From positions 370,229-434,228 of the forward strand of contig VZTG01005243.1 of NCBI GenBank assembly GCA_013397845.1: 64,000 bases of DNA, read 5' to 3'. This DNA comes from Melanocharis versteri. Taxonomy: Eukaryota > Chordata > Aves > Passeriformes > Melanocharitidae. The notes under the pieces were generated by a model that ran no database searches, was not told where the DNA came from, and worked only from the letters and a program-made list of their open reading frames with translations. The position numbers and the translations under genes were made by a program. Shown one piece after another: positions 63,605 to 64,000 of this stretch. The first letter of the stretch is position 1, and each line of letters begins with the position of its first letter.

Positions 63605-63676
63605 GTCCCTCTTTTTTTGTTTGTTTGTTTGTTTTTCTTTTCTTTCTTTCTTTCTTTCTTTTTTTTTTTTTTTCAG
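63605..63676. repeat. T-rich microsatellite: (TTTG)n, (TTTC)n and poly-T
   Basis: The plus strand shows consecutive TTTG units, then TTTC units, then a run of Ts ending at about 63675 before CAGGGAGG. This is simple sequence, probably length-variable between individuals and liable to assembly error. It sits in the CAMK1D upstream region. Confidence 0.85.
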
Positions 63677-63786
63677 GGAGGTCACTGTTTGTCTTCCCCC
63701 ACCCCCGTGCGGGGCCCCGTGGGATGCTCAGCCTGCTGGGCGCGGTGCGGTGCGGAGCGGCCCCGCGGGCGCAGCGGCTGTGCGTG

Positions 63787-63800
63787 GTTGTTATGGCAAT
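63787..63800 (+). promoter_or_regulatory. RFX X-box-like imperfect palindrome
   Basis: GTTGTTATGGCAAT matches 11 of 14 positions of the symmetric RFX X-box GTTGCCATGGCAAC. It sits at the upstream edge of the CpG island, about 600 bases before the CAMK1D ATG. RFX sites cluster in promoters of neuronal and ciliary genes. Binding is not shown. Confidence 0.3.
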
Positions 63801-63863
63801 GGGAGGAGGAGGAGGAGGAAGAGGAGAAAGCGGAGGAGGAGGAGGAAGAAGGAGGAGGCAGCC
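63801..63863 (+). repeat. (GGA)n/(GAA)n purine tract upstream of CAMK1D
   Basis: The plus strand is an almost uninterrupted purine run of GGA and GAA units with a single CG interruption (AAAGCGGAGG). It has the opposite polarity to the tract at 63270-63345, so purines are on the plus strand here and on the minus strand there. Confidence 0.8.
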
Positions 63864-64000
63864 CCGCCGCTGCTCTGCTGCCTGGCGCTGCCCCTCCTGA
63901 CTGAATGAAGATAATTCGCATTGCACCAAAACCACGCACGTCAAACGGGAGGGGAGGGAAAGCAGCGAGGGGAAAAAAAAATAAAAAAGGAAAGCCAGGA

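Larger units (their letters stand above)
62890..63790. promoter_or_regulatory. CpG island over CAMK1D exon 1
   Basis: CpG dinucleotides are dense from about 62895 (runs such as GATGCGCGGGGCGCGG) through the exon to about 63790, against rare CpG in most of the intron. The island covers the promoter, the coding exon and the first 200 bases of intron 1. The borders are by eye. A weaker CpG-enriched shore is visible at about 61740-62560. Confidence 0.8.
63183..64000 (-). promoter_or_regulatory. CAMK1D: CAMK1D 5' UTR and upstream promoter region
   Basis: This stretch lies directly upstream of the CAMK1D start codon on the minus strand. It is GC-rich and CpG-rich up to about 63790, has no obvious TATA box, and contains GC-box-like sequence, which fits a CpG-island promoter with dispersed initiation. 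Three simple-sequence tracts interrupt it: purine-rich on the gene strand at 63270-63345, A-rich on the gene strand at 63605-63676, and pyrimidine-rich on the gene strand at 63801-63863. I cannot place the TSS or divide UTR from promoter. Open frames of 150-250 codons here arise from low-complexity GC-rich or triplet repeats and are not called as genes. Confidence 0.75.

Noticed and set aside
62845..63904. Plus-strand frames of 220-250 codons rich in Ser, Pro, Phe and Leu
   Set aside because: They read through pyrimidine simple repeats and the antisense of CAMK1D exon 1. The composition is that of a repeat translation, and no domain is seen.
1..64000. tRNA, rRNA, CRISPR arrays, bacterial operons or phage systems
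   Set aside because: Nothing in the sequence supports them. The repeats, spliced exon and composition are those of a bird nuclear genome.

Overview
The window is vertebrate nuclear DNA, almost certainly from a bird and probably a passerine. The evidence is the repeat set: CR1 LINE fragments, LTRs of a passerine-type endogenous retrovirus, and old amniote MIR/L2-type fragments, with no Alu, B1 or L1. It is one end of a single large gene. The only coding sequence I can defend is the first coding exon of CAMK1D (calcium/calmodulin-dependent protein kinase ID) on the minus strand at 63091-63182. Its first 30 complete codons read as the CAMK1D N-terminus, and the exon ends in a clear GT splice donor. 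Transcription runs right to left, so everything from 63090 down to 1 is the 5' part of CAMK1D intron 1. Exon 2 and the rest of the kinase lie beyond the left edge.

Layout, right to left. 63183-64000 is the 5' UTR and upstream promoter. It is GC-rich, lies in a CpG island (about 62890-63790), and carries purine/pyrimidine tracts, a GC box and an RFX X-box-like site. 63091-63182 is coding exon 1. The rest is intron. Its clearest content is transposon fossils: a short non-coding LTR element (1357-3231), a CR1 3' end on the minus strand (20105-20480), a nested complex at 34560-36988, and a CR1 3' end on the plus strand (41553-41670). The complex at 34560-36988 holds a CR1 reverse-transcriptase fragment, an opposed ancient LINE with an endonuclease remnant, and a solo LTR. 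Several MIR/L2-like pieces and short tandem repeats are scattered between. A compact CpG-dense patch at 43776-43900 stands out in otherwise CpG-poor intron.

Many open frames of 60-210 codons exist. Apart from the LINE pieces I see no family similarity, no paired splice sites and no kinase motifs such as HRD or DFG in them, so I treat them as chance. I do not see an undescribed multi-gene system. The points most worth a second look are the intronic CpG patch, the lineage-altered CAMK1D N-terminus, the purine tracts around the promoter, the compact LTR element and the overlapping open frames near 33 kb. Repeat family names come from recognising diagnostic words, not from an alignment, and repeat borders are approximate unless a terminal motif is given.
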